64,000 nucleotides of DNA from UBA2287 sp037442025 (GTDB lineage: Bacteria > Bacteroidota > Bacteroidia > Bacteroidales > Tenuifilaceae): assembly GCA_037442025.1 (NCBI GenBank), contig JBBIRB010000008.1, forward strand, positions 12,896-76,895. The letters run 5' to 3'. Made by a program: the position numbers and the translations under genes. The notes beneath the pieces are model-generated. The model saw nothing but the letters and a program-made list of their open reading frames with translations, was not told the origin of the DNA and searched no databases. Positions 20,825-29,387 of this stretch are shown here, piece after piece. The number at the start of each line of letters is the position of its first letter. Position 1 is the first letter of the stretch.

Positions 20825-22858
20825 CTACTTTACTTCCGAACCGTTGGCAACATTGGTTTGGGGTTGAACCAGAACCAATTTGCCATTGGCATCCTGTGCC
20901 ATAAGAATCATCCCTTTCGATTCAATTCCTTTAATTTTTCGAGGCTCGAGGTTGGCAAGCATTACAACCTGCTTCCCAACCATCTCCTCGGGCGTATAGT
21001 ATTCGGCTATTCCCGAAACAATGGTGCGACGGTCGATTCCTGTATCGATATCGAGTTTTAAAAGTTTTTGGGTTTTAGGAACCCGCTCGGCAGCCAATAC
21101 AGTTGCAGTGCGTATGTCCATGGTCGAAAAACTTTCGTACGTTACATTCTCTTTCTGTGGTGTTACCTTCCGTTCCTTGCTCTCGTTGGCCTCCTTTGTG
21201 GCTTTGAGTTTTGCCAGCTGCTCCTCAATGGTTGCGTCCTCTACCTTGTCGAAAAGTAGCTCGGCTTTGCCCAAATTATGCCCTGCGGCAATTAGTCCAA
21301 TCTCGCTGGCCCTCTCCCATCCGAACGAATCGGTATTCAGCATTGAGCGAAGTTTGGTTGCCGTAAACGGAAGGAAGGGCTCAATAACAATTGAAAGGTT
21401 GGCGCAAATTTCGATGGCAATGTTGAGAATGGATGCAACGCGCCGAGGATTATCCTTGTACAACTTCCAAGGTTCGGTGTCGGCCAAATACTTATTGCCC
21501 AAACGGGCAATGTTCATGGCCTCGCGAAGCGCATCGCGGAAGCGAAAAACTTCGAGGTTTTCCTCAACTGCTCGTTTGAACTTGGGAAGCTCTCTCAACG
21601 TTTCCTTGTCGAAGTCGGTAAGTTCACCCAAAGCGGGTACTTTTCCGTCGAAATATTTTTGTGTAAGAACCAGTGCCCTGTTCACAAAATTGCCCAGAAT
21701 GGCAACCAGCTCATTGTTGTTACGTGCCTGAAAGTCCTTCCAGGTAAAATCGTTATCCTTTGTTTCGGGCATATTGGCGGTAAGCACGTAGCGCAAAACA
21801 TCCTGTTTCCCCTCAAATTCTTGTAAATACTCGTGAAGCCAAACAGCCCAGTTGCGCGAGGTAGAAATTTTATCGCCTTCGAGGTTCAGAAACTCGTTAG
21901 CAGGAACGTTTTCGGGTAGAATGTACGACCCTTCGGCTTTTAGCATGGCAGGAAAAACAATGCAGTGGAAAACAATATTATCCTTTCCTATAAAATGAAT
22001 AAGTCTTGTTTCCTTGTCCTTCCAGTACTTTTCCCAATCGGGGGTTAGCTCCTTTGTTGCCGAAATGTACCCAATGGGCGCATCGAACCAAACGTAAAGC
22101 ACCTTGCCCTCGGCACCCTCAACAGGAACGGGTACACCCCAGTCGAGATCGCGGCTAACTGCGCGTGGTTGCAATCCCTGGTCGAGCCAACTTTTGCACT
22201 GGCCGTATACATTGGCTTTCCACTCCATATGGTCATGCAAAATCCACTTTTCGAGAAAACCTTGGTATGCGTCGAGGGGTAAAAACCAGTGCTTGGTATC
22301 TTTTAGTACTGGTTTTGCTCCGCTTAAAACCGATTTGGGATTGATAAGGTCAGTAGCATTCAAGCTGGTTCCGCACTTCTCGCACTGATCGCCGTACGCA
22401 CGCTCGTTGCTGCAATGCGGGCAAGTTCCGGTAATGTACCTGTCGGCTAAAAAGTGGTTAATCTCGGGGTCGTAGTACTGTTCGGTGGTTTTCTCGATAA
22501 ACTGCCCAGCATCGTATAATTTTCGGAAGAATTCCGAAGAGGTTTGGTGGTGAACCTTTGAGCTTGTACGCGAATAAATGTCGAAAGCGATTCCAAAGTC
22601 CTCGAACGACTTTTTAATAATTGCATGGTACTTGTCAACAACATCCTGAGGCGAAACGCCTTCCTGGCGAGCCTTGATAGTAATGGGTACCCCATGCTCG
22701 TCGGAGCCACAAATGGAAACCACTTCAATTCCCTTCAGTCGCAGGTATCGGGTGTATATGTCGGATGGAATATAAACACCAGCTAAATGGCCAATATGCA
22801 CAGGACCGTTGGCATAGGGTAGCGCCGATGTAATGAGGTATCGTTTAAAGTTGTTCAT
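20825..22858 (-). CDS. metG: Methionyl-tRNA synthetase
   Basis: A 677-residue class I aminoacyl-tRNA synthetase that charges tRNA-Met in the cytoplasm. HIGH is at residues 21-24 (GPVHIGHLAG). The zinc knuckle CPHCSN...CEKCG at about 147-165 is of the four-cysteine (E. coli-like) type. The KMSKS equivalent is DKISTSR at about 335. The anticodon-binding helical domain follows, and the last 105 residues are an OB-fold tRNA-binding domain (YESFSTMDIRTATVLAAERV, KIKGIESKGMILMA) that dimerises the enzyme. Length is normal. The gene is divergent from ldcA. Confidence 0.97.
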   Translation of the reverse strand: MNNFKRYLITSALPYANGPVHIGHLAGVYIPSDIYTRYLRLKGIEVVSICGSDEHGVPITIKARQEGVSPQDVVDKYHAIIKKSFEDFGIAFDIYSRTSSKVHHQTSSEFFRKLYDAGQFIEKTTEQYYDPEINHFLADRYITGTCPHCSNERAYGDQCEKCGTSLNATDLINPKSVLSGAKPVLKDTKHWFLPLDAYQGFLEKWILHDHMEWKANVYGQCKSWLDQGLQPRAVSRDLDWGVPVPVEGAEGKVLYVWFDAPIGYISATKELTPDWEKYWKDKETRLIHFIGKDNIVFHCIVFPAMLKAEGSYILPENVPANEFLNLEGDKISTSRNWAVWLHEYLQEFEGKQDVLRYVLTANMPETKDNDFTWKDFQARNNNELVAILGNFVNRALVLTQKYFDGKVPALGELTDFDKETLRELPKFKRAVEENLEVFRFRDALREAMNIARLGNKYLADTEPWKLYKDNPRRVASILNIAIEICANLSIVIEPFLPFTATKLRSMLNTDSFGWERASEIGLIAAGHNLGKAELLFDKVEDATIEEQLAKLKATKEANESKERKVTPQKENVTYESFSTMDIRTATVLAAERVPKTQKLLKLDIDTGIDRRTIVSGIAEYYTPEEMVGKQVVMLANLEPRKIKGIESKGMILMAQDANGKLVLVQPQTNVANGSEVK

Positions 22859-22983
22859 GTATTGTTATGCGATTTAACACAAAAATTCGATTTATTGGGA
22901 ATGCTATTGAACTATTAAAAGCTATATTAGCGTAAAGTTTCTTTGTTTGCCTTGCAAATATATTACAATTTGCCCAATTAATT

Positions 22984-23913
22984 ATGGAACTTATTGCCCC
23001 TCCGTTTCTTCGCGCTGGTGATTCAGTAGGAATTGTGGCCCCCGCACGCAAGGTTGCCCCACACGAAATTGAACCAGCAATAAACATGATTAAGGGCTGG
23101 GGTTTTAATGTTGTATTAGGAAAGAACCTTTTCGGTTCGTACAATCAATTCTCTGGAACCGATACCGAACGGGCCAGCGACTTACAGGAAATGATTGAAG
23201 ACCCTGAAATTAAAGCAATTCTTTGTGCGCGTGGTGGCTACGGTACCATTCGGCTGCTCGATAAAATTAACCTTCGGGCATTGCAGCGTATCCCCAAATG
23301 GGTTGCAGGTTACAGCGATATAACTGTACTACATAGCATTTTAAACTCGTGGTATTTGGTGGAAACCATCCACTCTACAATGCCCTTCAACTTCCCTGAA
23401 AATGGGGTTGCAAATCAATCTACCGATTTGCTTCGTCAAACCTTACTCGGAATTACTCCCAGCTACAACATCCCTTCCCATCCGTTGAACAGAATTGGTA
23501 AATGCGAGGGAGAGGTGGTAGGCGGGAACCTTTCAATATTATACAGCCTAGCCCGAACCAGTGCCGACCTGACAACGGAAAACAAAATTCTTTTCATTGA
23601 AGACCTCGACGAGTACCTCTACCACGTCGATCGTATGATGATGAACCTGAAATATAGCGGAAAACTTGCCGGCATTGCCGGTTTGGTGGTTGGCCAAATG
23701 AACGATATGCACGACAATACAGTGCCCTTTGGCCGGTCGGCATACGAAATTATTCTCGATGCTGTGAGTGAGTTCGATTTCCCTGTGTGCTTCAACTTCC
23801 CTGCCGGGCACATGGGTGATAATTATCCGCTAATTCTGGGGCGTAATGCATTGCTAAATATTTCTACCGAAAATTGCATTCTCAACTTCTCGGCCCCAAT
23901 ATGTTCAATATAA
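22984..23913 (+). CDS. ldcA: Muramoyltetrapeptide (LD-) carboxypeptidase, S66 family
   Basis: A 309-residue serine peptidase that removes the terminal D-Ala from cytoplasmic muropeptide tetrapeptides in peptidoglycan recycling. The N-terminal GDSVGIVAPARKV, the nucleophile serine in GYSDITVLHS (about residue 113), the glutamate in LFIEDLDEYLYHVDRMM (about 206) and the histidine in FPAGHMGDNYP (about 276) form the S66 Ser-Glu-His triad. No signal peptide is seen, as expected for a cytoplasmic enzyme. It heads a run of three closely spaced plus-strand genes (21-base gap to yraN). Confidence 0.93.
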   Translation: MELIAPPFLRAGDSVGIVAPARKVAPHEIEPAINMIKGWGFNVVLGKNLFGSYNQFSGTDTERASDLQEMIEDPEIKAILCARGGYGTIRLLDKINLRALQRIPKWVAGYSDITVLHSILNSWYLVETIHSTMPFNFPENGVANQSTDLLRQTLLGITPSYNIPSHPLNRIGKCEGEVVGGNLSILYSLARTSADLTTENKILFIEDLDEYLYHVDRMMMNLKYSGKLAGIAGLVVGQMNDMHDNTVPFGRSAYEIILDAVSEFDFPVCFNFPAGHMGDNYPLILGRNALLNISTENCILNFSAPICSI

Positions 23914-23934
23914 AAATTCAAAAACTGCCCTAGT

Positions 23935-24315
23935 ATGAACAACTCGCCAAGGGAAAAACCGACAGGCTTGGGCCGAAAGGGCGAAGAAATGGCCATTGCA
24001 TTTTTAAAGTCGAAAGGGTACACCATTCTCCATACTAATTGGCGGTTCGGAAAAAAGGAACTCGACATTGTGGCTATGAACCAAAACATGCTTTGCATTA
24101 TTGAGGTTAAAACTCGCTTTGGCGATTTTTGGGAAGAACCCAAGGAGGCGGTAACCCGGCGAAAACAAAAAACCATTATTGAAACCACCGAGGCCTATAT
24201 GGATAGGTTCAATCTGAACTGCGAAGTGCAGTTCGATATAATAAGCATTATTGTACAGAATGGTAAGTTTGAAATAGAACATATCCCCGATGCCTTTTAC
24301 CCAACCCTCCTGTAA
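23935..24315 (+). CDS. YraN/UPF0102 family putative endonuclease
   Basis: A 126-residue protein of the YraN family. It has the core of a PD-(D/E)XK nuclease fold: GRKGEEMAIAFLKSKGY, then KKELDIVAMNQNMLCIIEVKTR, with the catalytic-type D-x(n)-E-V-K. Its biological role is unsettled; relatives are often found near RNase HII or processing genes. It lies between ldcA and an MmcQ/YjbR gene, whose start codon follows its stop directly (24316). Confidence 0.88.
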   Translation: MNNSPREKPTGLGRKGEEMAIAFLKSKGYTILHTNWRFGKKELDIVAMNQNMLCIIEVKTRFGDFWEEPKEAVTRRKQKTIIETTEAYMDRFNLNCEVQFDIISIIVQNGKFEIEHIPDAFYPTLL

Positions 24316-24663
24316 ATGAATATTGAAGAACTACGTTCCTTCTGCTTGAATCTTCCGGGTGCTTCCGAGAGCTTTCCGTTCGACGACGTTACCTTGGTTT
24401 TTAAAGTTGGCGGAAAGATGTTTGCCCTTACCAACCTCGATGGTCCCTTGAGCGTTAACTTAAAATGTGACCCCGAAAAAGCCATTGAACTTCGCGAACT
24501 ATATCCCGAGGTTAGCCCGGGTTACCATATGAGCAAACTGCACTGGAATACTATCGATTTAACCGGAGTAGTGCCCGATAAGTTAATTCACCAATGGATT
24601 ATCGACTCATATAATCTTGTTTACAATGCCCTTTCGCGAAAAGTAAAAGAATCAATTGGTTAA
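24316..24663 (+). CDS. MmcQ/YjbR family DNA-binding-like protein
   Basis: A 115-residue protein of the MmcQ/YjbR (CyaY-like fold) family. Signature elements are LPGASESFPFDDVTLVFKVGGKMFAL, the LKCDPEKAIELRELYPEVSPGYHM segment, and HWNTIDLTG. Members are small cytoplasmic proteins, some with a DNA-binding double-wing fold; function is poorly known. It is translationally coupled to yraN (no intergenic bases). Confidence 0.9.
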   Translation: MNIEELRSFCLNLPGASESFPFDDVTLVFKVGGKMFALTNLDGPLSVNLKCDPEKAIELRELYPEVSPGYHMSKLHWNTIDLTGVVPDKLIHQWIIDSYNLVYNALSRKVKESIG

Positions 24664-24765
24664 TTACTTTGTTTGGCTTAGTTCATCTTCGTTTTGCAAA
24701 TATGCTTACTTTTGGTACAAGAGTTGTACAAAGGAAATCTCTGAAAAAGTTAAATACTTGAGGCC

Positions 24766-25608
24766 ATGAAAACAATAAAATTAATTGCTGTTTGCCTGCT
24801 GCTTTTTGGTTACACCGCTCAGGCTCAAAGCCTTTTCAACGTAACAAGGGTGCAAGGGAAAATAACAAATCTGAAAACCGGTAAGGAGGTTGTGGCTGGA
24901 GATGCCATAAAAGCTGAAGACCAACTACTTTTTGAAAGTATGGACAGTTACGCCATAGCTATTGGCGACAATATGGTTCGATTCCAAATTAAACTTCAGG
25001 AGGGTGAACACAATACTGAACAGCCAGTGCTGACCAAAACCGCAAAGGAAACTGCCAAACCTACCAAAATGCGCAGCTTAATGCTTATTCGTTTCGACCC
25101 TTCCGAAAAGGAAATTTCTGACCTTAAACAGTACTTTGGTAACGATAAGTTTTCGATTATTGGTAACTCTATTGACATTCCGGTTAGCCCAAAAAACTAC
25201 CCACTTTCCGACGAAAAGTTTATTGTTTTCTATTACAAAGTCGACAATAAGCCCGTTCAGAAGAAAATTGGCTTTGCCGAACAAAACCTTATTTTAGAAA
25301 AGGACAAACTAACCTCGAGCAGCGCTGGAACAATAAGTGGAAATGAAATTTCTAACCTAGCAGTTTACCAATTCGAAAAAACATCGAGAAGCAGTCAGGA
25401 AATTACTCGTTTCACTCTTGTATTTGTGGACAAAGAAGAACTTAAAAAGGAGTTTTACACAATAATTCCCATACTAAAAAGGCAAAAAATGGCCGACCCT
25501 GATATTAAGAAGTACCTGATTGAGTACTACTACGACTTTTACGGGGCCACCGATTCGAGAACCATCGATCGGTTTGCCGATGAGGTTGTTAAGAACTATA
25601 AAATGTAA
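24766..25608 (+). CDS. Exported protein of unknown function
   Basis: A 280-residue protein I do not recognise. A signal peptide (MKTIKLIAVCLLLFGYTAQAQ) is followed by a segment with the outline of a FecR-like or SH3-like beta domain (VQGKITNLKTGKEVVAGDAI, LLFESMDSYAIAIGDNMVRF; residues about 27-75), then a region rich in Lys, and a C-terminal helix (DPDIKKYLIEYYYDFYG) before TIDRFADEVVKNY. No lipobox, no transmembrane helix and no T9SS sorting domain are visible, so it is probably periplasmic. It has its own leader and ends at a bidirectional terminator. Confidence 0.75.
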   Translation: MKTIKLIAVCLLLFGYTAQAQSLFNVTRVQGKITNLKTGKEVVAGDAIKAEDQLLFESMDSYAIAIGDNMVRFQIKLQEGEHNTEQPVLTKTAKETAKPTKMRSLMLIRFDPSEKEISDLKQYFGNDKFSIIGNSIDIPVSPKNYPLSDEKFIVFYYKVDNKPVQKKIGFAEQNLILEKDKLTSSSAGTISGNEISNLAVYQFEKTSRSSQEITRFTLVFVDKEELKKEFYTIIPILKRQKMADPDIKKYLIEYYYDFYGATDSRTIDRFADEVVKNYKM

Positions 25609-25617
25609 TTGAAATAG

Positions 25618-25655
25618 AAAAAGAAAGGGGCAACTTTACAGTTGCCCCTTTCTTT
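25618..25655. terminator. Bidirectional terminator between convergent genes
   Basis: AAAAAGAAAGGGGCAACT pairs with AGTTGCCCCTTTCTTTTT around a TTAC loop, a perfect stem of 18 bp with T-tracts in both directions. It separates the exported unknown protein (stop 25608) from the minus-strand chemoreceptor (stop 25656). Confidence 0.92.
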
Positions 25656-27386
25656 TTAAAACTTTTCGTAATCTCCATCATCCTTACCTGGCAGTGGTTC
25701 ACCCAGGTTCAGGTTTATACCTCCCGGTTTAGTTTTCGGTTTAACCATATTCGAAACCTTTTTGGTTTGTTCAATCGAAATGGTTGGCTTAATAGAAGGA
25801 GTAGGTCGGATTTCTTTCTTCAACACTTCCTTTTTATTCCCCTTTACCTTCATGTCAACTTTAAAGAACCCAATATTCTCGCGTAACTTATCGGCTTCTG
25901 TACTTAACTTTTCGGAACTGTTAACTAAAATATCGGCATTGGCTGCGTTCTGCTGAGTAATGCCATTGAGCTGCTGAATTGCGTTATTAATTTGCTCTGC
26001 TCCGTTGGTTTGCTCCAAGCTACCTGCAGTAATCTCCTGTATTAATACTGAGGTACGCTTTATTTCGGGAATGATATTTCGGATTAAATCGACAGAAGAC
26101 TCGGTATTCGAAACGCTCTCTTTGGCTAATACAAAAATTTCGTCGGCTGCAACCTTGCTGCGTTCGGCTAATTTGCGAACCTCTGCAGCCACAACTGCAA
26201 AACCTTTACCGTGCTCACCTGCCCTAGCTGCTTCAACAGCAGCGTTAAGTGCAAGTAGGTTAGTTTGAAAAGCTATATCGTTAACAATGTTAATGCGGTC
26301 GGCAATTTTTCGAATTGAATCCATGCTCTTTTCTGAGGCTCCCCCAATCTTTTCGATATCTACCGCCAACTTATCGGATATTTTATTGGTATTGCTCGAA
26401 TTCTCGGTGTTTTGCTGAATATTTGCTACCATTTCCTCCATAGATGCTGATACTTCCTCTGCATTACTTGCCTGAGTGGAAGCTCCCTGAGCAATTTGCT
26501 GCGCAATATGGTTGAGATCGTTGCCAGCATTGGCAATAGATACAGAACCTGTAGTAATTGATTCGACAATTTCGCGAAGACGCGACATCATTTCTTTGAG
26601 GTCGAACAATAGTTTGGCAATCTCATCGGTACCCTTTACCTCAAAATCGTAAGTTAAATCGCCATTCGATAGTTTCGAAATGGCTGTAGAGGCACTTGTA
26701 ATAGTTTGCTTAATTGTATTTGTTAAAAAGAAGGCTATAATAATACCAACAACAAGAACAACTAGTCCACCTATAATTACAAAAATTCTGAAGAACGATG
26801 TAGACGATTCAATTCTCGAATATGCATCGAGCGCTTCTTGCTGCTGCTTATCGACAATCTGAGTGAGTTTAGCAAGTGCCTGGTCGGTTGTTTTCATAAT
26901 TGATCCCTCAGCATCGACCATATCTTGTGCTTCGGCAAGGGTCATAAACTCATTGTAACTATCGAATGAGTTTAAAATGCTCATTACGTGCTTGTGGTCG
27001 GGAAAAATTTTGGATATAATAATCTGGTCCACTTCATCGAGCAGTTCCTTCTCCTCGGCACTCCACTTTTCGGCTAGTGGCTTAATGGAGGCAATTAAGC
27101 TGGGGTAAAGGGTGCTGTGTAGGCTCTCGAGCCGCTTCTTATCCTCGGTGCCAGGGAGTTTGTCGATATATACCCAGTTTTTAATAAGAAGTTTCGATTC
27201 GGTAACCAGATTTTTCATTTCGGTTAGTTTGTTAACCGAAGGGGTGTTTTGCTCGGCTAAACCTCGATTTACTCGATCGTATTGGCTAAGAATAAAAAAT
27301 GTTATTATCGACATAATAACAAATAGACCTATTACAAAGCCGAAGCCAAGCAAAAGTTTTTTAGAAAGGGAAAATTTTACTTCCAT
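25656..27386 (-). CDS. Methyl-accepting chemotaxis protein
   Basis: A 576-residue transmembrane chemoreceptor. TM1 is at about residues 10-32 (LLLGFGFVIGLFVIMSIITFFIL), followed by a periplasmic four-helix-bundle sensor (about 33-185), TM2 at about 190-212 (IFVIIGGLVVLVVGIIIAFFL), a HAMP domain, and a cytoplasmic signalling domain with the conserved hairpin IAFQTNLLALNAAVEAARAGEHGKGFAVVAAEVRKLAERS region near 385. The last 50 residues are a basic, Pro-rich tail with no CheR-binding pentapeptide. It is the second gene of an operon with a YfiR-like protein (11 bases apart). No che genes lie in the window. It may signal to a gliding or biofilm pathway rather than flagella. Confidence 0.93.
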   Translation of the reverse strand: MEVKFSLSKKLLLGFGFVIGLFVIMSIITFFILSQYDRVNRGLAEQNTPSVNKLTEMKNLVTESKLLIKNWVYIDKLPGTEDKKRLESLHSTLYPSLIASIKPLAEKWSAEEKELLDEVDQIIISKIFPDHKHVMSILNSFDSYNEFMTLAEAQDMVDAEGSIMKTTDQALAKLTQIVDKQQQEALDAYSRIESSTSFFRIFVIIGGLVVLVVGIIIAFFLTNTIKQTITSASTAISKLSNGDLTYDFEVKGTDEIAKLLFDLKEMMSRLREIVESITTGSVSIANAGNDLNHIAQQIAQGASTQASNAEEVSASMEEMVANIQQNTENSSNTNKISDKLAVDIEKIGGASEKSMDSIRKIADRINIVNDIAFQTNLLALNAAVEAARAGEHGKGFAVVAAEVRKLAERSKVAADEIFVLAKESVSNTESSVDLIRNIIPEIKRTSVLIQEITAGSLEQTNGAEQINNAIQQLNGITQQNAANADILVNSSEKLSTEADKLRENIGFFKVDMKVKGNKKEVLKKEIRPTPSIKPTISIEQTKKVSNMVKPKTKPGGINLNLGEPLPGKDDGDYEKF

Positions 27387-27397
27387 AATTGTATGTT

Positions 27398-27934
27398 TTA
27401 GTAAACTTCGCGTGCCAACTTGAATAGCTGTTCATTTACGTTGAGCGAATGCTTGCTCATGAAGTTTCTGTTAATTTCGTACTGAATTTTCGACTGGTCG
27501 TCGAGGAATACAAAACTGATTCCGGCTCCCTGGTTGGCTGCTCCCGACTTGTCGCTGATGATTAGAGTGCAATTGTTGCCAATTTTACCAACTACCGCTT
27601 TCAAATCGCCCGATCGGCTATTAGGAATGAATATAATATTGCAGCTGGTTATATCGGCAACACTACTGAAAACTTTAATTTCAATTTCCTGACCAACCAC
27701 TTTGCGTCCGTTTAGGGCTCCAATTTCGGCCATAAGTGCTGGTGCATCACCCAGTACCCCAATAACAAAGTTTCCCTGTTTGCCTGCTGGGCACCACTCA
27801 ATAAGCCGGGTTAACTGAAATATAAAGGCTGTTTGAAGCTTTTCCTTTTGAGCCTGAGCCAAGAAACTCGAAAAAGTAAACATAAAAGCCAAGAAACCTA
27901 GTTTCGAATGCTTTAAAAGTAGAGAGATTTTCAT
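27398..27934 (-). CDS. YfiR-family (DUF4154) periplasmic protein
   Basis: A 178-residue exported protein. A signal peptide (LGFLAFMFTFSSFLAQAQ) precedes a YfiR domain: QTAFIFQLTRLIEWCPAG, VIGVLGDAPALMAEI, CNIIFIPNSRSGDLKAVV, TLIISDKSGAANQGAGISFVF, and KIQYEINRNFMSKHSLNVNEQLFKLA. In Pseudomonas YfiR is a periplasmic redox- or envelope-stress-responsive repressor of the diguanylate cyclase YfiN. Here no cyclase is adjacent: the next gene, 11 bases on, is a chemoreceptor, so the two probably act together as ligand/stress sensor and transducer (inference). An inverted repeat overlaps the start codon. Confidence 0.85.
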   Translation of the reverse strand: MKISLLLKHSKLGFLAFMFTFSSFLAQAQKEKLQTAFIFQLTRLIEWCPAGKQGNFVIGVLGDAPALMAEIGALNGRKVVGQEIEIKVFSSVADITSCNIIFIPNSRSGDLKAVVGKIGNNCTLIISDKSGAANQGAGISFVFLDDQSKIQYEINRNFMSKHSLNVNEQLFKLAREVY

Positions 27935-27959
27935 AATTCAAATATTTGTGTTTTGAATT
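27933..27959. promoter_or_regulatory. Inverted repeat overlapping the yfiR-like start codon
   Basis: TAATTCAAA at 27933-27941 and TTTGAATTA at 27951-27959 form a perfect 9-bp inverted repeat with a 9-base spacer. One arm includes the start codon of the minus-strand YfiR-like gene. It could be an operator or an mRNA hairpin that occludes translation initiation; AT-rich sequence makes chance occurrence possible. Confidence 0.35.
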
Positions 27960-28422
27960 AACCCTATCAATTTATGGCTATTTTGTTAATAATTCAACCA
28001 CCTGAACGGATTATTTTCAAAAAGGTTATACAAACTTTTTTAAAAAGTGCTTTATCCTAGTACCAATATTACCAATTTAATCAATTATCACACCAAAAGC
28101 CTATGGCTATAGATTATAGATTCTTTCTAAGAAACTTGAGTGCCACAGGAATAATATTTTTAAATAACACCTAACCGTTAGGTTGGTTTATTGTAGATAG
28201 GTGTTTTGTATCACCAAAGGAAAAAATTCGGGTTTGTTTTTATGCAATAGCTAGCTGCATTGTGAGAATAACAACTGCTGAGGATGCCTCAAATGGGAGA
28301 TTAACCACAAAAAATGCCCATATTCTAAAACAATAGCAAAATTTAATGCCATGCAATCTATTTATTAAGTTGTTGCATTAATGTAGTTCAGTAATTATTT
28401 TTTATTTTTCAATATATATTTA
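27960..28422. other. Intergenic region with a nested inverted repeat
   Basis: No gene is seen between the divergent YfiR-like and DUF2975 genes. The only structure noted is at 28166-28205: AACACCTA and TAGGTGTT are the outer arms, and the left arm is itself part of the palindrome ACCTAAC-C-GTTAGGT. Its function is unknown; there is no adjacent transposase. Confidence 0.5.
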
Positions 28423-28452
28423 TTGTTTTTCAATATTTAAGTATTATCTTTG
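28423..28452 (+). promoter_or_regulatory. Bacteroidota-type promoter of the DUF2975-HTH operon
   Basis: TTG at 28423-28425, a spacer of exactly 19 bases, then TATCTTTG at 28445-28452, a full match to the TAnnTTTG -7 element. Transcription would start a few bases later, giving a leader of about 20 bases before the ATG at 28480. This is the best promoter match in the window. Confidence 0.7.
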
Positions 28453-28479
28453 CGACAACAATTTTAAATTTTAAAAGTT

Positions 28480-29016
28480 ATGTCAAAAAGAAACGATTTT
28501 ATTTGGAAAGCCATTCAAACTATTTGTTGGCTCATTTTTGCCGGATACTGTATTCAAACAGGAGCATTGTTGTTCAATTTCATCTATAGTTTGTTCAAGC
28601 CAATTGCAACTCACAATCTTCATCTTGGACTTGACCTTTCAGAGTTATTCGCTAAAAGCAAAGTGTTTTATACCTTGACTTTTTCAGTAATAGTTGCTAT
28701 ATCAGCATTAAAGGCGTACTTGCTTTTTACAGCACTTAACTTCTTCAAGACACTCAATCTTGAAAAGCCATTTAGCGAGAATGTCCAGAAAATCATTGCC
28801 AAAATAACTTTCTTAACATTTTCAATAGGAATTATCAGCATAATAAGCCATCAAATAATTAAAAAACTTATAGATAAGGGTTATGAGATGGAACTTGTTG
28901 AGAGATATTGCAACGATGGTGGGGCATACATGGTAATGGCTGCAATATTGTTTGTAATAGCCCTTATTTTCCAAAAAGGAATTGAATTGCAAAACGAGAA
29001 CAACTTAACTGTATAA
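28480..29016 (+). CDS. DUF2975 membrane protein
   Basis: A 178-residue integral membrane protein with four predicted helices (about residues 13-35, 63-85, 105-128 and 148-168). The layout and the central segment (FFKTLNLEKPFSENVQKIIAKITFLTFSIGIISII) match DUF2975. Members are almost always encoded next to a small Cro/CI-type regulator, as here, where the HTH gene starts 3 bases after the stop. The role is unknown; the pair resembles a membrane protein with its own cytoplasmic regulator. Confidence 0.85.
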   Translation: MSKRNDFIWKAIQTICWLIFAGYCIQTGALLFNFIYSLFKPIATHNLHLGLDLSELFAKSKVFYTLTFSVIVAISALKAYLLFTALNFFKTLNLEKPFSENVQKIIAKITFLTFSIGIISIISHQIIKKLIDKGYEMELVERYCNDGGAYMVMAAILFVIALIFQKGIELQNENNLTV

Positions 29017-29019
29017 ATT

Positions 29020-29244
29020 ATGCCAATCATTGTAAATTTAGATGTTATGATGGCAAAACGCAAAATGTCGCTGAATGAGCTATCAGATAAAGTTGGGTTA
29101 ACCCTTTCAAATCTTTCCATTTTAAAAACGGGAAAGGCTAAGGCCATTCGATTCTCGACCCTCGAGGCTATTTGCAAAGAGCTGCAATGCCAACCTGGCG
29201 ATATTCTGGAGTTTAAAAGCGACTCTCTCGATATTGATCAATAG
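29020..29244 (+). CDS. Small Cro/CI-type (YozG-like) transcriptional regulator
   Basis: A 74-residue protein consisting of one XRE helix-turn-helix: MMAKRKMSLNELSDKVGLTLSNLSILKTGKAKAIRFSTLEAICKEL spans residues about 9-55, followed by LQCQPGDILEF, the hallmark of the YozG-like subfamily. It is translated directly after DUF2975 (3-base gap) from the same promoter and probably regulates the pair. Confidence 0.92.
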   Translation: MPIIVNLDVMMAKRKMSLNELSDKVGLTLSNLSILKTGKAKAIRFSTLEAICKELQCQPGDILEFKSDSLDIDQ

Positions 29245-29295
29245 TCTGCTTTCTTCCTGAGCGGGATATTGTTTTGCCCTTGTTTTATTTATTCT

Positions 29296-29324
29296 GGGCT
29301 GTTGTTATAACAGCCCTTTATTTT
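29296..29324 (+). terminator. Terminator after the DUF2975-HTH operon
   Basis: GGGCTGTT pairs with AACAGCCC around the loop GTTAT, followed by TTTATTTT. It ends the operon 52 bases after the HTH stop and precedes cysS. Confidence 0.88.
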
Positions 29325-29387
29325 CTAACCCTCAATTTCTTCAAATCGCTTATCTTTGCAAATTAAACTATTATAACACTCATAAAA

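Noticed and set aside
28166..28205. Nested inverted repeat as insertion-sequence terminal repeats
   Set aside because: No transposase and no target-site duplication; kept only as an intergenic structure.
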